Counted from the first letter of the stretch, positions 1 to 10,322 are shown. The stretch is DNA of 64,000 nt from Sphingobacterium sp. CZ-UAM (GCF_002000245.1 NZ_MTCM01000002.1:434001-498000), one strand, 5' to 3'. The notes: a model not told the origin generated them from the sequence alone. Program-made: numbers and translations.

Positions 1-2741
1 AAAGCAGACCCATTACAAATGTAGGGACGGCTTTGCAGGGAGCCATGGCGAATCTGAACATTACACCGACATCAGGAAGAGCGAACAGCTCGCCGGGAAT
101 CAATGTGCGTGGTTATACCTCACTATCGGGTGGCGGGCCGCTTATCGTAATCGATGGGGTGCCAGCGACCAACGATGAACTTAACCGGATGAACCCCATG
201 GATATTGCCAGTGTGACGGTGCTAAAAGATGCCGCTTCGGCAGCTATTTACGGCAGCCGCGCCGCTTTTGGTGTTGTATTGGTAACCACCAAATCGGGTA
301 CAACAAAAGATATCAAGGTGACTGCCAACTCGATTTTTGGTGCCAAGGCTATCACACGAACAGTAGAAATCGAGGACGATCCTTATCAGGTCATGAAATA
401 CAGAAATATCATGTCCGCTCCCTGGTACAACCTTTATGATGAGAAAATGCTCGAATATGGCAAACAGCTGAGTGAAAATCCATCATTGCCGCGTGTGATT
501 GTCGATCCACAAAATCCAAATGCGTATATCTATCTGGGATCTACGGATTGGTTTAAGGAAGTTTATAAAGATATACAGCCTTCGTATACCAACAATATCA
601 GCATTTCACAAAAGAATGAACGTTCCTCGTTTTATCTCTCGGGCGAATATTATAGACAAAATGGTATGCTGCGCATTAGTCCGGATACTTATGACCGCTA
701 TAACTTTAGGGTAAAGGGTGATTATAAAATCACGGACTGGTTTACCCTGTCCAATAACACCACTTTTACAAATAATAAATATGATCAGCCTTCGGCAATC
801 GATCAGGGCTACCTCTATTGGCATAATGTCAACCGCCAGCCTTCACTAAATACAGTTTATAATCCTGACGGTACCTATACCGAAGCCGGGGTAAACATGA
901 TCGGCGCTGTTGCCGAAGGTGGCCGCAGCATCAGCCGAAATAACGATTTTCAGACGAGCTTCGGCGCAAAGATCGACTTCATCAAAAATGTATGGACCTT
1001 AAACGGAGATGCAACCTTCAGAAGGGTTTCTGGAAAATCGCATTTCTTTCAGCTGCCACTTGCCTATAGTACAGGTCCAAATGTGATGAACAAGCAAAAC
1101 TTTAATAGTTATGCCTCCAATGGGAGTAACGAAACACGTTATAATGTGTACAACATCTACTCGCAATATCAACGGACACTTAACGATCATTATTTTTCAG
1201 TGATGCTGGGCTTCAACCAGGAAGAACGGATCTATGAGTCTTTTTCGGCATCCCGGGATCAGTTGATTTCCAATTCGCTGCCAACAATAGGACTCGCGAC
1301 AGGTCAAACACCTTCTGTAGGGGCATCTGACTATGCCTGGTCTGTACGGGGGGCTTTCGCCAGATTGAATTATTCGTATAAAGATAGGTATATTCTTGAG
1401 TCTAACCTCCGCTACGACGGATCCTCAAGATTCCCTAAAAAAGATAGATTCGCATTCAATCCTTCGGTATCCGCTGCCTGGGTAGTTTCGCAGGAAAACT
1501 TCTTTCAGCCGCTGAAGGAAACAGTATCCAATTTTAAACTACGGGGATCGTACGGCTCATTGGCAAACCAGGATTTAAGGGACAACTATTACCCTTACAT
1601 TGCCAATATGTCCAAGGGCAGCGGGGCGATCCTGGATGGAAAGATCGTTCCCATTGTAGGCAGTCCGGGTTTAGTGTCCTCGACCCTGACCTGGGAGACC
1701 ATTACACAGTCCAATTTTGGGGTGGATATCGGTTTGTTTAAAAATCAGTTTTTTGGTTCATTTGACATCTATCGCCGCGATACAAAAGATATGCTAACCG
1801 CTGGCCGTACTTTGCCAATTGTACTTGGTACAGGTGTACCACTGGAAAATGCAGCCAACCTGAAAACCAATGGCTGGGAGCTGACACTCGGCTATAATAA
1901 AGAATTTATGGTAGCCAGTAAGCCATTTTCATTCTCCGCAAGAGTCAATCTAGCCGATAGTAGGGCCTATATTACCAAATACAGTAATCCTAAAAACAAC
2001 TTAAACGACTATTATGTTGGCCAGGAATTGGGCGAAATGTGGGGACTGACGACCTTGGGATTCTTCCAGTCGCAGGAAGAAATCAAGGCTCACGCCAATC
2101 AAAATGATGTTACTTCGTATCCCGGCACGAGAGGCTTGGAACCGGGTGACCTCAAGTTTGCCGATATCAATGGCGACGGAAAAATCAACCGTGGCGACTG
2201 GACCCTGGACAATCATGGGGATTACAAGATTATCGGTAACTCCAGACAGCGTTACAGCTACGGGATAGATCTGAATTCGAGCTGGAACGGCATTGATCTG
2301 CGCGTATTCCTGCAAGGCGTCGCAAAAAGAAATTACTACCCTCCGGGTGGCGACCATTATTTTTGGGGTATCTATGCACAGCCATGGGCGAGCTTGACCA
2401 AGTTCAATCTGGACCATTGGACACCCGAGAATCCAAATGCCTATTTGCCAAGGCCAAAATCTTATGTGGCCGAACAGAGCGGTATCGAACTGGCTGCGAC
2501 ACAGACAAAATATCTGCAGAACGCAGGTTATTTAAGGGTAAAGAATGTGACCCTGGGTTACACCCTTCCAAAACTGATCACCGATAGATGGGGAATAGAC
2601 CGGTTACGACTGTTCGTCAGCGGTGAAAACCTCTTTGAGTTTACTAAACTCATGGATTATCTCGATCCTGAAATTGTCGGCGACCGGACGGCATATCCTT
2701 TCCAAAGGACCTATTCGTTTGGCTTAAACTTTAATTTCTAA
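1..2741 (+). CDS. SusC/RagA-family TonB-linked outer membrane protein (5' end outside window)
   Basis: This is an outer-membrane TonB-dependent transporter subunit that pairs with SusD to import a ligand, often a glycan or peptide. The frame is open from base 3, and the TTG at 33 is an internal Leu codon, so the signal peptide and carboxypeptidase-like N-terminal domain lie upstream of the window. The visible part begins inside the plug: NVGTALQGAMANL, then NVRGYTSL, PLIVIDGVP, and VLKDAASAAIYGSRAAFGVVLVTTK, the typical SusC plug sequence. About 700 residues of alternating barrel strands follow, ending in aromatic FGLNFNF. The SusD gene starts immediately after the stop. The substrate cannot be told from sequence. 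Family assignment is secure. Confidence 0.95.
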   Translation, partial: SRPITNVGTALQGAMANLNITPTSGRANSSPGINVRGYTSLSGGGPLIVIDGVPATNDELNRMNPMDIASVTVLKDAASAAIYGSRAAFGVVLVTTKSGTTKDIKVTANSIFGAKAITRTVEIEDDPYQVMKYRNIMSAPWYNLYDEKMLEYGKQLSENPSLPRVIVDPQNPNAYIYLGSTDWFKEVYKDIQPSYTNNISISQKNERSSFYLSGEYYRQNGMLRISPDTYDRYNFRVKGDYKITDWFTLSNNTTFTNNKYDQPSAIDQGYLYWHNVNRQPSLNTVYNPDGTYTEAGVNMIGAVAEGGRSISRNNDFQTSFGAKIDFIKNVWTLNGDATFRRVSGKSHFFQLPLAYSTGPNVMNKQNFNSYASNGSNETRYNVYNIYSQYQRTLNDHYFSVMLGFNQEERIYESFSASRDQLISNSLPTIGLATGQTPSVGASDYAWSVRGAFARLNYSYKDRYILESNLRYDGSSRFPKKDRFAFNPSVSAAWVVSQENFFQPLKETVSNFKLRGSYGSLANQDLRDNYYPYIANMSKGSGAILDGKIVPIVGSPGLVSSTLTWETITQSNFGVDIGLFKNQFFGSFDIYRRDTKDMLTAGRTLPIVLGTGVPLENAANLKTNGWELTLGYNKEFMVASKPFSFSARVNLADSRAYITKYSNPKNNLNDYYVGQELGEMWGLTTLGFFQSQEEIKAHANQNDVTSYPGTRGLEPGDLKFADINGDGKINRGDWTLDNHGDYKIIGNSRQRYSYGIDLNSSWNGIDLRVFLQGVAKRNYYPPGGDHYFWGIYAQPWASLTKFNLDHWTPENPNAYLPRPKSYVAEQSGIELAATQTKYLQNAGYLRVKNVTLGYTLPKLITDRWGIDRLRLFVSGENLFEFTKLMDYLDPEIVGDRTAYPFQRTYSFGLNFNF

Positions 2742-2754
2742 AATGACTATTATC

Positions 2755-4569
2755 ATGCAAAATATAAAAAGACAAATTGGCAAGATTGGAGCGTTGTTGG
2801 GGATCTTATTTCTTATCATGAGCTGCAACGATGATTTCATGGAGCGGTATCCCACTACATCGGTTACACCGGAAGTGTTTTTTAGCAATATCAACGATCT
2901 GAAAACATATACAGATGGTTTTTATGGTAGTTTGAGTGCACCGATAGCGGATATCGGAACAGATAATCTGGCACATCACAATTCGGGAAGTACGATTGAT
3001 GAGATTATGCGTGGCGGTGTAAATCCTCAGAATGCAGCGGTATGGAGCTGGTCTACCCTGCGAAATATCAATTTCTTTCTAGAAAATGCAGGTCGTGTGA
3101 AAGGCGCTAGCGCCACCGATGTAAACCACTATATCGGTATCGCCAGGTTCTTTCGTGCCCGATTTTACATGGATAAGGTCAATCAGTATAGTGATGTGCC
3201 TTGGTATGGTCAGACTATGGGAACTTCGGATATCGAGCTGCTGCACAAAAAGCAGGATAGCCGCACGCTTGTGGTAGATTCCATTATGGCTGATCTCGAA
3301 TTTGCTGCGGCCAACATCAAAGCTGACGGCCACAAATCGACAGTCACCAAGTGGGGAGCTTTAGCCCAATTGGCGCAGTTCGCCTTGCAGGAGGGAACGT
3401 TCCGTAAATATCATACGTATTTGAACCTAAGCGGATCGGCCAATACATTTCTTCAGCGTGCTGTTTCTGCTGCCGAAGAAATTATGAAATCGTCCAAATT
3501 TTCGATCAGTACTGCGGGCGGTGTCAACCGTGCCTATCGGGATCTATTTATCAGCCTCAATCTGCAGAGCAATCCCGAGACCATCTTGTTTATAGATTAT
3601 GATAAGGATTTAGGCCGAAGACGTAATGCGCATACGGTATTGGACTATGAATGGGCGCTTAGCCAAACGCTGATGGAAAGTTATCTGATGAAAGACGGAA
3701 AGCGTTTTACAGCACAGGCGGGTTATAAAACGAAAAATATTGACCAGGTATTCGTTGACCGCGATCCGCGTCTTGAACAGACTTTTATGAAACCCGGATT
3801 TCAGCCGGTTAATGCATCAGCTCCGCAGCGTCTTAAACCAACACTGGGGGGATACAATCAGATCAAGTTTTACCCTGAAATAGCGGATATGATCAGCTGG
3901 GAAGCTGCCTATACAGATGCTTTTGTATTCCGTTATGCCGAAATCCTGTTAATCTTTGCGGAGGCCAAAGCTGAGCTTGGGACACTCACGAGCCAGGCAG
4001 ATCTCGACAAATCAATCAACCTCCTGCGGGCACGCGTGGGGATGCCGGCCATGCAGCTCGGAGAGGCGAATGCCAATGTTGATCCGGTATTGCAAGCTTA
4101 CTACCCAAATGTAAAAGGTGGCAATGTGGGACTTATCCTCGAGATCCGTAGAGAAAGACGTGTCGAACTGGCTTGTGAAGGCCAGCGATATAGAGATGTC
4201 TTTCGCTGGGAAGTGGGCGAACGCCTAGCTGATCAACAGCAAGGAATGTATGTAAAAGCGCTGGGAGCAATGGACGTGACAGGCGACGGAAAAGTGGATA
4301 TCGCCATACTCGAATCCGCAAAAGATACCGCCCCGATCAAAGATCTGACCGAAGAGGAAAAGAAGAATATTTCCCTGTATTATTTAAAGGATGCCAATGG
4401 TAACAATACGTCCATCTATCTTGAAAATGGAAATAGTGGACATATCATGTTTACCGTAGCACGAGACAAGAAGAAGACATTTGAAAAACCTAAATATTAC
4501 TATTATCCGGTCGCCAATAGCCAAATGGTACTGGATGGCAGCAAATTGGTGCAGACAAATTTCTGGTAA
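2755..4569 (+). CDS. SusD/RagB-family outer-membrane lipoprotein
   Basis: This is the surface-exposed ligand-binding lipoprotein partner of the SusC gene just upstream. The N-terminus is a lipoprotein signal, with a basic n-region (NIKRQIGK), a hydrophobic stretch and a lipobox ending at Cys24 (LIMSC). SusD hallmarks follow: NDLKTYTDGFYG near the start, RFFRARFYMDKVNQYSDVPWY, FRYAEILLIFAEAKAELG, and the C-terminal EIRRERRVELACEGQRYRDVFRWEVG. At about 604 aa it is normal for the family. An in-frame ATG at 2743, one base after the susC stop, is an alternative start, but the shorter form gives the more usual signal peptide. It is translated with susC as one transcript that ends at the terminator after 4590. 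Confidence 0.94.
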   Translation: MQNIKRQIGKIGALLGILFLIMSCNDDFMERYPTTSVTPEVFFSNINDLKTYTDGFYGSLSAPIADIGTDNLAHHNSGSTIDEIMRGGVNPQNAAVWSWSTLRNINFFLENAGRVKGASATDVNHYIGIARFFRARFYMDKVNQYSDVPWYGQTMGTSDIELLHKKQDSRTLVVDSIMADLEFAAANIKADGHKSTVTKWGALAQLAQFALQEGTFRKYHTYLNLSGSANTFLQRAVSAAEEIMKSSKFSISTAGGVNRAYRDLFISLNLQSNPETILFIDYDKDLGRRRNAHTVLDYEWALSQTLMESYLMKDGKRFTAQAGYKTKNIDQVFVDRDPRLEQTFMKPGFQPVNASAPQRLKPTLGGYNQIKFYPEIADMISWEAAYTDAFVFRYAEILLIFAEAKAELGTLTSQADLDKSINLLRARVGMPAMQLGEANANVDPVLQAYYPNVKGGNVGLILEIRRERRVELACEGQRYRDVFRWEVGERLADQQQGMYVKALGAMDVTGDGKVDIAILESAKDTAPIKDLTEEEKKNISLYYLKDANGNNTSIYLENGNSGHIMFTVARDKKKTFEKPKYYYYPVANSQMVLDGSKLVQTNFW

Positions 4570-4590
4570 TTGGTCGATTTTTTTTGACAG

Positions 4591-4644
4591 TAAAGGTAAA
4601 GATAGGATCTTCCAAAGGATGGGAAGCATCCTATCTTTCCTTTT
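4591..4644 (+). terminator. Rho-independent terminator after the first susCD unit
   Basis: A long hairpin: arm AAAGATAGGAT (4598-4608) pairs with ATCCTATCTTT (4628-4638). The stem extends inward (CTTCC/GGAAG) and outward, and ends in a T-rich stretch. It lies 21 nt after the susD stop. Confidence 0.75.
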
Positions 4645-4807
4645 AGGGTAGATTGGGAATTTTGAATAGCGCGTATTTTGATAGGAGAAGGCCGATACAC
4701 GAGTAACCTGAGGGCTAACAATAAATGTTCTTTCCATTCCAATAATATGTATTTTTGGTAAACTAATTCTAATCGATATTGTTAGCTATATGGTATATAT
4801 TAAATCT

Positions 4808-7219
4808 ATGATCCAAAACCTGTCGCTGTTTTTTTTGCTGTTATTTTCCAACACGGTATTTGCCCAGCAGGCGGATTCGGTCCAGGAGAGCTATATGGCA
4901 AAAATGGAACGTTTTTTTAAGGAATCAGAAAAGCAGAGTATACAGGATTTGAAAGTAGATAGGGCTGCTATCCGACAGAATAAAGTGTTGGAAGAGATCA
5001 AACTGTTGGCGAGTCAATCGCATACTTTTTTGAAAAAGGGCTATGATTCTGCACGTGTTAACAAGGAATTGGATAAGTTGATCGTTTTGCACAATATTGC
5101 AAAAGATGGCGTTTTTAGTCATAAAGGATCTGCCCAATCGTCCAGAAACCTTACCGTTACTTACAACATTTTAAATGCATTATCTGTCGAATTGCTAGCG
5201 AATAAAAAAAACATCGACAATTATCAGGACAGGCTGCGCAAGTATAGGCTTGAACTGGACTCGTTGAGCAATGATCCCTCGCTTTTTGTTTTCTCCCGTG
5301 ATTCTGCTGAAGTTGCGCACTATATGAAAAAGCTTCGGGTCGTGGCCGTTGAGATATCCCCTTTAACGTTACAATTAGAAGAAGCGATAAATTACATTCA
5401 GGAAATCCAGAATAACATCAATATGGAAATGCTGAAGATAGCTGCCGACAAAGCTGAGATAGAGTTTTATCAAAAGGAATTGTCTATTCAGTCCAGCCAG
5501 CGTAATTTTGTCAATATTTGGGAACCAAGGAAGTTCGACAGATCAATACAGACCATTTTATATTTTTCAGCGGTTAAGGCTAAACTTCTGCTATCTTATT
5601 ATTTGAAAGGCCATTGGGTAGCCATATTTCTGTTTTTAGTGCTAACCGTAGTTATTTTAACTTACATCAATTCGCTTCAAAAGAAAATTGAGGACAAAAC
5701 CATAGCTTCCTCTTTTTTATTATTAAAACGTCCTGTTTTTAGCGGGTTGTTGATCGCCCTATGTATCTCGCAATTCCTGTTTCCTGCGCCACCTTTCATC
5801 TTGACTTATCTATTTTTGATAGCCAGTGGTATATTTCTTTCAGTGGTGATGCGAGGATATATTACTGCCTATTGGATGGGCATTTGGCTAACGTTTTTCA
5901 TCCTTTTTATATTTGCCGGTTTGGACAATCTTATTCTACAGCCTTCACGGATAGAGCGCTGGGCAATGATTGTTATCGCATGCCTAGCAGCAACAGCTGG
6001 TATAACTGCACTGATCCATAAAAAACCGAAATCAGATCTTAAAGAAAAATGGATTTTATATCCCATCGGATTTATGGTCTTGCTCGAAATACTGTCCATT
6101 GTGCTCAATTCCTTTGGCCGATTTAACTTTAGTAAAGTCTTTATGATTGCCGGTCTGGTCAATGTGGTGGTGTGTATATTATTTTTATGGGTGGTTCGAT
6201 TGGTCAACGAAGGCTTGCAATGTGCTTCGGCTTATTATAAGAATAAAGAGCGGAGACTTTTTTACTTAAATTACAATCGGGTCGGACAACGCGCACCATT
6301 ATTTTTTTATGCTTTATTGGTGCTGGGATGGTTTGTGATATTTGGTCGAAACTTTTATGAATTCCGTTTTTTGTCGGACCCGCTGAATGAATTTCTGAAT
6401 AGCAACTATCGCCTTGGGACATATCAATTTTCTGTTTTTAATCTGATTCTTTTTTTTATCATCATTAGCTGTGCTACGGTGCTGTCTAAAATCGTATCTT
6501 TTTTTGCTGCGGATTCGCAGTGGGTGAAAAAAGACAATTCGCAGGAAAAGCAGTTTCGGCTGGGAAGCTGGATTCTTTTGATCCGTATTGCAATTGTTGT
6601 TATTGGATTCTTTTTGGCTTTTTCGGCACTTGGCATCCCCGTTGAGCAAATCGGTTTGGTGATAGGCGCCTTAGGTGTCGGTATCGGCTTCGGCTTACAG
6701 ACCTTGGTCAACAACCTGGTCAGTGGCCTAATTCTCGCTTTTGAGAAACCGGTTAACGTGGATGATCTGATCGAAATAGGGGGTAAAACCGGAAAAGTTA
6801 AATCCATTGGGTTCCGCAGCAGCGTCATTGGTACTGCAGAGGGTGCTGATTTGATTATGCCAAATGGCGATCTTCTCAATGCGCATGTCATCAATTGGAG
6901 TTCTGGCGCTTCACGAAAGCGATTCAGTATGCGACTCGAGGTAAGGTATGGTACTGATTTGGACAACATGTCCAGCGTGGTAAAGGAGGTATTTGAACAA
7001 AATAACAGCATATTACATTCGCCCGGCGTCGTAATACAGTATGCATCGGTGAGTTCGCAAGCTGTCGCCGTAGACATTTATTTTTGGCTAAGGTCAGGAG
7101 TGGATGGTGCCCAAGTAAAGAGCGACATTTTTTCCAGCATCCATGCCGTATTTCGAAATGAAAAGATTGAATTAGCCATGCCCATTCAGGAAGTTAAACT
7201 TGATAATGAGGGACTATAG
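4808..7219 (+). CDS. MscS-family mechanosensitive ion channel, large type with periplasmic domain
   Basis: A membrane-tension-gated channel that releases solutes on hypo-osmotic shock. A signal peptide (IQNLSLFFLLLFSNTVFA) is followed by about 220 residues of charged, helical, coiled-coil-like periplasmic sequence, then multiple membrane segments (about 255-600). The MscS pore and beta domain occupy about 600-795: IGLVIGALGVGIGFGLQTLVNNLVSG is the Gly/Ala-rich pore helix, followed by FEKPVNVDDLIEIGG, GKVKSIGFRSS, DLIMPNGDLLNAHVINWS. At 803 aa it is closer to MscK/MscM-type proteins than to the small E. coli MscS. The ATG at 4790 is possible, but a promoter-like -7 element near 4777 and the signal peptide favour 4808. 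Monocistronic by spacing. Confidence 0.9.
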   Translation: MIQNLSLFFLLLFSNTVFAQQADSVQESYMAKMERFFKESEKQSIQDLKVDRAAIRQNKVLEEIKLLASQSHTFLKKGYDSARVNKELDKLIVLHNIAKDGVFSHKGSAQSSRNLTVTYNILNALSVELLANKKNIDNYQDRLRKYRLELDSLSNDPSLFVFSRDSAEVAHYMKKLRVVAVEISPLTLQLEEAINYIQEIQNNINMEMLKIAADKAEIEFYQKELSIQSSQRNFVNIWEPRKFDRSIQTILYFSAVKAKLLLSYYLKGHWVAIFLFLVLTVVILTYINSLQKKIEDKTIASSFLLLKRPVFSGLLIALCISQFLFPAPPFILTYLFLIASGIFLSVVMRGYITAYWMGIWLTFFILFIFAGLDNLILQPSRIERWAMIVIACLAATAGITALIHKKPKSDLKEKWILYPIGFMVLLEILSIVLNSFGRFNFSKVFMIAGLVNVVVCILFLWVVRLVNEGLQCASAYYKNKERRLFYLNYNRVGQRAPLFFYALLVLGWFVIFGRNFYEFRFLSDPLNEFLNSNYRLGTYQFSVFNLILFFIIISCATVLSKIVSFFAADSQWVKKDNSQEKQFRLGSWILLIRIAIVVIGFFLAFSALGIPVEQIGLVIGALGVGIGFGLQTLVNNLVSGLILAFEKPVNVDDLIEIGGKTGKVKSIGFRSSVIGTAEGADLIMPNGDLLNAHVINWSSGASRKRFSMRLEVRYGTDLDNMSSVVKEVFEQNNSILHSPGVVIQYASVSSQAVAVDIYFWLRSGVDGAQVKSDIFSSIHAVFRNEKIELAMPIQEVKLDNEGL

Positions 7220-7322
7220 CTATAGATAGCAGATTGCTGTTTCTGGCCAAATGAACCGCTTATAAATAGAGGATGTATTAAAATGCAGCAGACACATAAT
7301 ATTAAACTTAAATATACTAGCG

Positions 7323-8144
7323 ATGAATTTAATTAAATTTTTACTACTTGTACAGCTCTTTTTATGGGGCGGGAAGAACGTGCTATCCGCGCAGCAAAAA
7401 GATGATATTATCTATCTCAGGGATGGACAACAAAAAAAAGGAAAAATCGTAACGATTGCTGATGATCTAATCAAGTTTTCCTATCCGGGTGAAAGCGTCT
7501 TATATGAGTTAAAGAAAGATAAAATTAACAAAATTGTATTTGCAAATGGTCGCGAGGAGGTATTTGAACAGATTGCCACTTCAGAAAGTACGACTTCAAA
7601 TACATCGCTAAGTCCAAGCGGTAATACCTTGGCAGTCATTCCATTTGAAATTGCGAGTAATGACCAAAGCATTATGACCGATGCAATGCGAAAAAAAATA
7701 CAAGAATCCTGTGTGGAAGCAATTCAGGGCCAAAAACTGGCAGTGCAGTTGCAGGATCCGCGTACGACAAATGCCATCTTGGCGAAAAATGGAATAAACT
7801 TTTCAGATATTGAGCATCACACGCCAGATGATTTAGCCAAGATCTTAAATGTCGATTACGTCGTCATGGGCGTTTACGACATCGAGAATAAAGGTGCTTC
7901 AACCTATGGATCTTCAGTTTCGACGTACGATGCAAAACAAAAAGGAGATAAAGAAAAAGGTACAGCGGTGACTTCAAATAATTCGTATACCGTAATAAAT
8001 TACGATACAAAGGTACATTTGACGATCTATGATAATACTGGACGTCAATTGTTTTCGGACTCGCGATCACCGTTTTTTGGAAGTTTAGACTCTTACAAAG
8101 GGGCACTAAAAACTTTGGCGAAACGAATGCCACTAAAAAAATAG
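7323..8144 (+). CDS. Secreted protein with LpoB/CsgG-like C-terminal fold (hypothetical)
   Basis: It has a signal peptide (NLIKFLLLVQLFLWGGKNVLSA, then QQKDD), so it is exported. Residues 30-75 (DIIYLRDGQQKKGKIVTIADDLIKFSY) resemble the short beta motif common at the start of Bacteroidota periplasmic proteins. From about 100, TLAVIPFEIASND, DAMRKKIQESCVEAI, NAILAKNGI and LAKILNVDYVVMGVYDI look like the fold shared by CsgG and LpoB-type proteins, where a product is secreted or peptidoglycan synthesis is assisted. I infer this only from pattern, and no catalytic residues are recognisable. It lies 103 nt after the channel gene on the same strand. Confidence 0.75.
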   Translation: MNLIKFLLLVQLFLWGGKNVLSAQQKDDIIYLRDGQQKKGKIVTIADDLIKFSYPGESVLYELKKDKINKIVFANGREEVFEQIATSESTTSNTSLSPSGNTLAVIPFEIASNDQSIMTDAMRKKIQESCVEAIQGQKLAVQLQDPRTTNAILAKNGINFSDIEHHTPDDLAKILNVDYVVMGVYDIENKGASTYGSSVSTYDAKQKGDKEKGTAVTSNNSYTVINYDTKVHLTIYDNTGRQLFSDSRSPFFGSLDSYKGALKTLAKRMPLKK

Positions 8145-8305
8145 ATTATGTCCCGGATTGGGATCTTTAGACCATCTATTAAACACTTCTTGTAGCTACT
8201 CATTGGAGTGTGTGTAACAATATCCAGGTATGTTGGCGTTTGTGTGGTCTATCTGAGCGGCAGGTTTAAGATCCGAAGCTAGGCTTTTAAGATCCAGGGT
8301 TAGGC

Positions 8306-8336
8306 TTTGCGTTTCAACTTGTTATTGCTAACTTTA
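8306..8336 (+). promoter_or_regulatory. Bacteroidota-type promoter of the sigma factor gene
   Basis: TTTG (8306-8309), a 19-nt spacer, then TAACTTTA (8329-8336), seven of eight matches to TANNTTTG. The start of the ECF sigma gene is 17 nt downstream of the -7 element. Confidence 0.6.
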
Positions 8337-8353
8337 GGGCAGGCAATTGTAAC

Positions 8354-8992
8354 TTGATCATTTACTTGAAAAACGCATATTATACAACAGAATCAGAACT
8401 ACTGATTCGCCTAAAAGCAGGTGATGAACTGGCTTTGGAGCAGCTGATGAGGAAATATAAAGGTCCCTTGGCTCTCTCCATGTCGCGTTTGATCAAGTCG
8501 CGCGAGGATATCGAAGAGCTGCTACAGGAATTATTTTTGCGGATCTGGAAAAATAGGGCCAACCTCGATACCGAACGTTACCTGGCCTATATGTATAAGA
8601 TTGCTGAAAATTTGGTTTACGACCGATTGCGCAAAGCTGCACGCGAAAAAAGGCTGTCGGTAGACTATTTCACCCATATTATAGAAGCCTATTCCCATAT
8701 TGAAGAGGGAATCTTTGGAAAGGAGATACTCGATGTGCTGCAACGGGGTATCCAACAATTGCCCGAACAGCGCCGAAGGGTGTTTGAGCTCTGCAAAATA
8801 GAAGGTAGGAGCTACGAAGAGGTCAGCCAGCTCTTGTCCATTTCGGTCGCAACAGTCAATTCCCATATCACCAACGCTAACGCTTCTATCAAAGCTTATT
8901 TCAGACAGCACCCTGAGCTGGCCTCAATGGTCCTGCTCACATTTTTATTCGCGAATATCAGTCCGGATACTTTCGCGGCTTCCCCGTTTTAA
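8354..8992 (+). CDS. ECF-type RNA polymerase sigma-70 factor (FecI-like)
   Basis: This sigma factor directs transcription of the transporter genes downstream when the FecR anti-sigma relays a ligand signal. Region 2 covers about 15-95 (ALEQLMRKYKGPL, REDIEELLQELFLRIWKN, YLAYMYKIAENLVYDRLRK). Region 4 covers about 130-185 (LPEQRRRVFELCKIEGRSYEEVSQLLSISVATVNSHI, the -35-binding HTH). At 212 aa it is slightly long, with a hydrophobic tail after residue 190 (SMVLLTFLFANISPDTF) seen in several Bacteroidota ECF factors. The start is a TTG placed just behind the promoter. It is followed by fecR, susC, susD and a TlpA-like gene. Confidence 0.92.
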   Translation: MIIYLKNAYYTTESELLIRLKAGDELALEQLMRKYKGPLALSMSRLIKSREDIEELLQELFLRIWKNRANLDTERYLAYMYKIAENLVYDRLRKAAREKRLSVDYFTHIIEAYSHIEEGIFGKEILDVLQRGIQQLPEQRRRVFELCKIEGRSYEEVSQLLSISVATVNSHITNANASIKAYFRQHPELASMVLLTFLFANISPDTFAASPF

Positions 8993-9140
8993 TTTTATTT
9001 TCTAATGGCCTAATCTTTTTTAGAATAGGCTCATCGGCCCCCAGCCACTTCCTAAGCGTGGTGTTTTAATTTTTTTTACTTTTTTTTCAGATCGCTTCAT
9101 TGGTTTTTTCATTGCGTTCGTATTACTAATAAAAAGAGCT

Positions 9141-10322
9141 ATGCAATCTTCCCGTTTTTCCGAATTGTTTGAAGGCTATCTGACGAATAAACTGACTCCA
9201 AAGGAGATGTTGGAGCTAGAGACCTTGATGGCGGATGAAAAAAACGACGCGGGTCTACGGCAGCTGATCGGGCTGGAGTTGTCAAGCCTGGCTACGGCCG
9301 CACAGCAGCTTGATGGCCTGGACGGCGATTTGCCGGAACTGGAGAAAAAAGTATTGCAGACCATTCGGAAACCGAAAGCCAGGGCGCGCGTGATCCTGTA
9401 CAATAAATGGATCCGCATAGCGGCGGTAGCTGTCCTTCTGGTGGGATTGGTACTTTCGGTACGTTATCTCGCCAATGAAGATGGACGGGCAGCGAAACAG
9501 GCCCGTATTATGCCGGGCGGAAATAAGGCAACGATCAGGCTGGGGGATGGCACGGTCGTAGATCTGAGCGAAAGTCAATCGGAAATCGTACTGGGACAGC
9601 ATATCGCCTATGGGGACGGTTCGCCGGTGCGGGGATTGGCGCTCGGAAATGTGGACGGTCAAGAGCTGGCTATTGATGTTCCTAAAGGCGGAACCTACAA
9701 AGTCGCGCTTCCCGATGGCACGAGGGTCTGGTTAAACGCCGATTCGCGCCTGCGGTATAACTTGAGCCTGGCTGATGAAGCGAGAAACCTAAAACTGGAA
9801 GGAGAGGCTTATTTCGAGGTAGCACATCGCTATATTACCAAAGGTAAGGAAAAAATGCGGCAGCCCTTTGTGGTACATACTGCCGATCAGATCATAAAGG
9901 TATTGGGTACCTCATTTAACGTAACGGCTTATAAAGGCGAGCCGGACCGGACTACGCTGATCGAGGGGCGGGTCGAACTGTCTCTCCCTGACGGATCAAA
10001 CAGGCAGTACCTGAAACCGAATCAACAGGCCCTCGTCAGCGGGGGAGCGATCAGCATCGCGGATGTCGAAAGCGCGGCTTACGTCTCCTGGAAAGATGGA
10101 ACATTTAATTTTTCGGATGAATCGCTTGAGTTGATCCTGAACGAGGCCGCACGCTGGTACGATATTGAGGTTGACTTTGAAGAACCTCGTCTGAAGAAGT
10201 TGAAATTTGAGGGCATTATTCCCCGGTATGAGCGGCTGGAATCGTTGTTGAAAATTTTGGAAAAGACTGGTGCGGTCAGGTTTGAGCTCCAGGGAAAACT
10301 GCTGCATGTCAGGAAAAAATAA
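9141..10322 (+). CDS. FecR-family anti-sigma factor / transmembrane signal transducer
   Basis: It holds the partner ECF sigma inactive and transmits the signal from the loaded SusC transporter across the envelope. The N-terminal 80 residues are the cytoplasmic sigma-binding part (FEGYLTNKLTPKEMLELETLM). One membrane helix lies at 91-110 (IRIAAVAVLLVGLVLSVRYL). The periplasmic FecR domain follows (VPKGGTYKVALPDGTRVWLNADSRLRY, LEGEAYFEVAH, IIKVLGTSFNVTAY, LIEGRVELSL). The C-terminal DUF4974-like domain (YDIEVDFEEPRLKKLKFEGIIPR) contacts the STN domain of SusC in such systems. Its 393 aa is typical. The STN domain in the next gene supports the pairing. Confidence 0.93.
   Translation: MQSSRFSELFEGYLTNKLTPKEMLELETLMADEKNDAGLRQLIGLELSSLATAAQQLDGLDGDLPELEKKVLQTIRKPKARARVILYNKWIRIAAVAVLLVGLVLSVRYLANEDGRAAKQARIMPGGNKATIRLGDGTVVDLSESQSEIVLGQHIAYGDGSPVRGLALGNVDGQELAIDVPKGGTYKVALPDGTRVWLNADSRLRYNLSLADEARNLKLEGEAYFEVAHRYITKGKEKMRQPFVVHTADQIIKVLGTSFNVTAYKGEPDRTTLIEGRVELSLPDGSNRQYLKPNQQALVSGGAISIADVESAAYVSWKDGTFNFSDESLELILNEAARWYDIEVDFEEPRLKKLKFEGIIPRYERLESLLKILEKTGAVRFELQGKLLHVRKK

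Noticed and set aside
9015-9060. Possible terminator between the sigma factor and fecR genes
   Set aside because: I could not form a stem of more than five pairs in this stretch. The two genes are probably co-transcribed.
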